Source: Henriciella pelagia (lineage in GTDB: Bacteria; Pseudomonadota; Alphaproteobacteria; Caulobacterales; Hyphomonadaceae). From it: a stretch of 64,000 nt of DNA. Location of the stretch: positions 434,001 through 498,000 of the forward strand of contig NZ_NCSU01000011.1 of the NCBI RefSeq assembly GCF_002088945.1, read 5' to 3'. Positions 62,678-64,000 of this stretch are shown piece by piece. Below the pieces are notes generated by a model. It was not told the DNA's origin. It was given only the letters and a program-made list of their open reading frames with translations, and made no database searches. The stretch's first letter is position 1. Each line of letters opens with the position of its first letter. A program made the translations under genes and the position numbers.

Positions 62678-64000
62678 GTCTGAACCTCCTCCAGCCGTTC
62701 CACGCTCTCGACAACCGCAAGCGCCCGCAATGCGGCTTTTATCTGCTCCAGATGGCGCAGGTCCTCAACCTCAATGTCGAAGATCAGCTGAAGAAAGTCC
62801 GACGTGCGTTCGCCTGTCTCGACGCGCGTGATGTTTCCGCCCGCCTGCGCAACCGCTGAACATTGGCTTGCCATCACACCGCGCTTGTTCACCGCGCGGA
62901 CGCTGATACGACCGATTGCGACCACGCCCTGTTTCGACAGCTCGTTCCAGCGTAGATCGACCCAGAGGTCCGGGCGGTCCTCAAAATCCGCCACACGGTT
63001 ACAGAAGATCGTATGAATGACGAGCCCCTTTTCCGGCTCGCGCAGCCCAATGATGCGATCCCCCGGAATTGGGTGGCAGCATTCGCCGAGATGAAGCGTA
63101 ATGCCAGGAGTCAGATCCTCACCAGCGACAATCTGGCTTGCATACTCATCATCCAGAACAGTCCGGTCTTTCGCCCCGGCAGCCGGCGGCTCATGGCCTG
63201 GAAACGCCGTGCGGATGAAATCGCTCGTATCGTAACGGCCCCTGCCTATCGCTTCGGCAAGCGCTTCTGCGCTGTCAAAGTCCGCGCGCGTGGCTATGCG
63301 CGGAAGATCGATTTCAAATGGGTCGAGCCCAGCCCGGCGAAGATCCCTGTCCATCAACGTCCGACCGAGCCGGATGAATTCGGCCTGTTCCCGGCCCCGG
63401 ATCAGCCTCCGGATGGCCGATCTCGCACGCCCGGTGACAGTCAGGGCTTCCCAGCCTATGACCGGCCGGGACTCGTCGCGGCGCAGGATTTCCACAACGT
63501 CACCATTATTGAGCGGCGTCCGCAGTGTTCGCACCACTCCATTAATCTTGACCCCATCACACGTATCGCCAACCGCCGTGTGAACCGCATAGGCAAAATC
63601 AAGCGGCATCGCGCCGCCTGGCAGGATGATCAGTCGCCCCTTCGGCGTGAAAACAAAGACGTGCTCGCGGAACATTTCGAGCTTGGCATGCTCCAGGAAT
63701 TCATCTGGCTCCGCACCGTCTGCCAGCAGTTCGCCGAACGCCCTGAGGTTGGCGCCAGGGTCGAGACCGGCAGCTTTCGACGACTCAAGGTCGAATCCAT
63801 ACTCGCTATTCTTGTAGGTCCAGTGCGCCGCAACGCCGTGCTCCGCCGTATCATCCATTGCTTCGGTACGGATCTGAAGCTCAACCAGACGATTTCCGGA
63901 GGCGCGAACAGTCGTGTGCAGTGAGGCGTATCCGTTTGGCTTTGGCACGGAAATGAAGTCGCGGAACCGGTCTGGCAGACATGCCCATACGGTGTGGAAA
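62674..64000 (-). CDS. rel: Bifunctional (p)ppGpp synthetase/hydrolase Rel/SpoT, 5' end outside window
   Basis: The visible part (about 442 residues) starts inside the synthetase domain ([30 protein letters not shown]). The TGS domain follows ([28 protein letters not shown]), then the helical and conserved-Cys region ([12 protein letters not shown]) and a C-terminal ACT/RRM domain (about residues 360-440 of the visible part). The hydrolase (HD) domain lies beyond the edge. Alphaproteobacteria usually have one such long Rel enzyme governing the stringent response. ATG 63948 is internal. Its stop overlaps the pyrE TTG. Confidence 0.95.
   Translation of the reverse strand, partial: FHTVWACLPDRFRDFISVPKPNGYASLHTTVRASGNRLVELQIRTEAMDDTAEHGVAAHWTYKNSEYGFDLESSKAAGLDPGANLRAFGELLADGAEPDEFLEHAKLEMFREHVFVFTPKGRLIILPGGAMPLDFAYAVHTAVGDTCDGVKINGVVRTLRTPLNNGDVVEILRRDESRPVIGWEALTVTGRARSAIRRLIRGREQAEFIRLGRTLMDRDLRRAGLDPFEIDLPRIATRADFDSAEALAEAIGRGRYDTSDFIRTAFPGHEPPAAGAKDRTVLDDEYASQIVAGEDLTPGITLHLGECCHPIPGDRIIGLREPEKGLVIHTIFCNRVADFEDRPDLWVDLRWNELSKQGVVAIGRISVRAVNKRGVMASQCSAVAQAGGNITRVETGERTSDFLQLIFDIEVEDLRHLEQIKAALRALAVVESVERLEEVQT

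Overview
The window is a contiguous piece of an alphaproteobacterial chromosome with moderately high GC and dense, mostly housekeeping gene content. Gene order and protein types point to the Caulobacterales/Hyphomonadaceae side of the class (Hyphomonas/Henriciella-like). The clues are an M23 peptidase overlapping a bactofilin gene, rne divergent from amiC-mrcA-prfB, a glnB-glnA pair, clpP-clpX-lon, a Coq4 homologue and an isolated MotB-type protein. This placement is inference from content and order. No phage, insertion sequence, CRISPR array, rRNA or plasmid function is visible.

Layout. 1-2488: the end of a TatD hydrolase, a coupled metallo-beta-lactamase-fold hydrolase, and mazG. 2517-5939: a large AsmA/YhdP-type envelope protein. 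6016-13503: bcp, the M23 peptidase/bactofilin morphogenesis pair, then on the minus strand amiC, mrcA and prfB; prfB is read through a programmed +1 frameshift. 13885-16395: RNase E. 16416-26434: metabolic and accessory genes (amino-acid dehydrogenase, lipase-like lipoprotein, UDG-like protein, pirin, M28 peptidase lipoprotein, rlmJ, sensor kinase, a fatty-acid-isomerase-like flavoprotein with a thioesterase). 26422-31148: tRNA-Val and the clpP-clpX-lon proteostasis block. 31331-37223: glnB-glnA, coq4, a histidine phosphatase, stand-alone nnrD, tRNA-Leu and trigger factor.

37278-43784 is the least ordinary part. It holds a two-gene operon for a small secreted protein and a 1011-residue outer-membrane-type protein ending in SdrD/Cna-B-like calcium-binding repeats, then a lipoprotein cytochrome c, a putative outer-membrane barrel, a MarR regulator, a PilZ protein, and a GNAT enzyme that seems to start at an AUU codon. 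43781-55533: hemB, dacB, a DUF1801 protein, a DUF389 membrane protein, a beta-hydroxyacid dehydrogenase, a MotB-like protein, an SLC13 permease, the bpt-type N-degron transferase and a TakP-like TRAP transporter. 55597-64000: lemA, parC, an extensin-like peptidase, then the minus-strand operon rel-pyrE-acpS-rnc-era-recO, with rel running off the window edge.

Much of the window serves the envelope: cell-wall synthesis and remodelling (mrcA, amiC, M23, dacB, extensin-like), shape (bactofilin) and outer-membrane biogenesis (AsmA-like). The rest is mainly translation and RNA quality control (prfB, rne, rnc, era, rlmJ, tig, lon/clpXP, bpt) and nitrogen/stringent control (glnBA, rel). Translational coupling by ATGA-type overlaps is frequent, as are TTG starts with a strong Shine-Dalgarno sequence.
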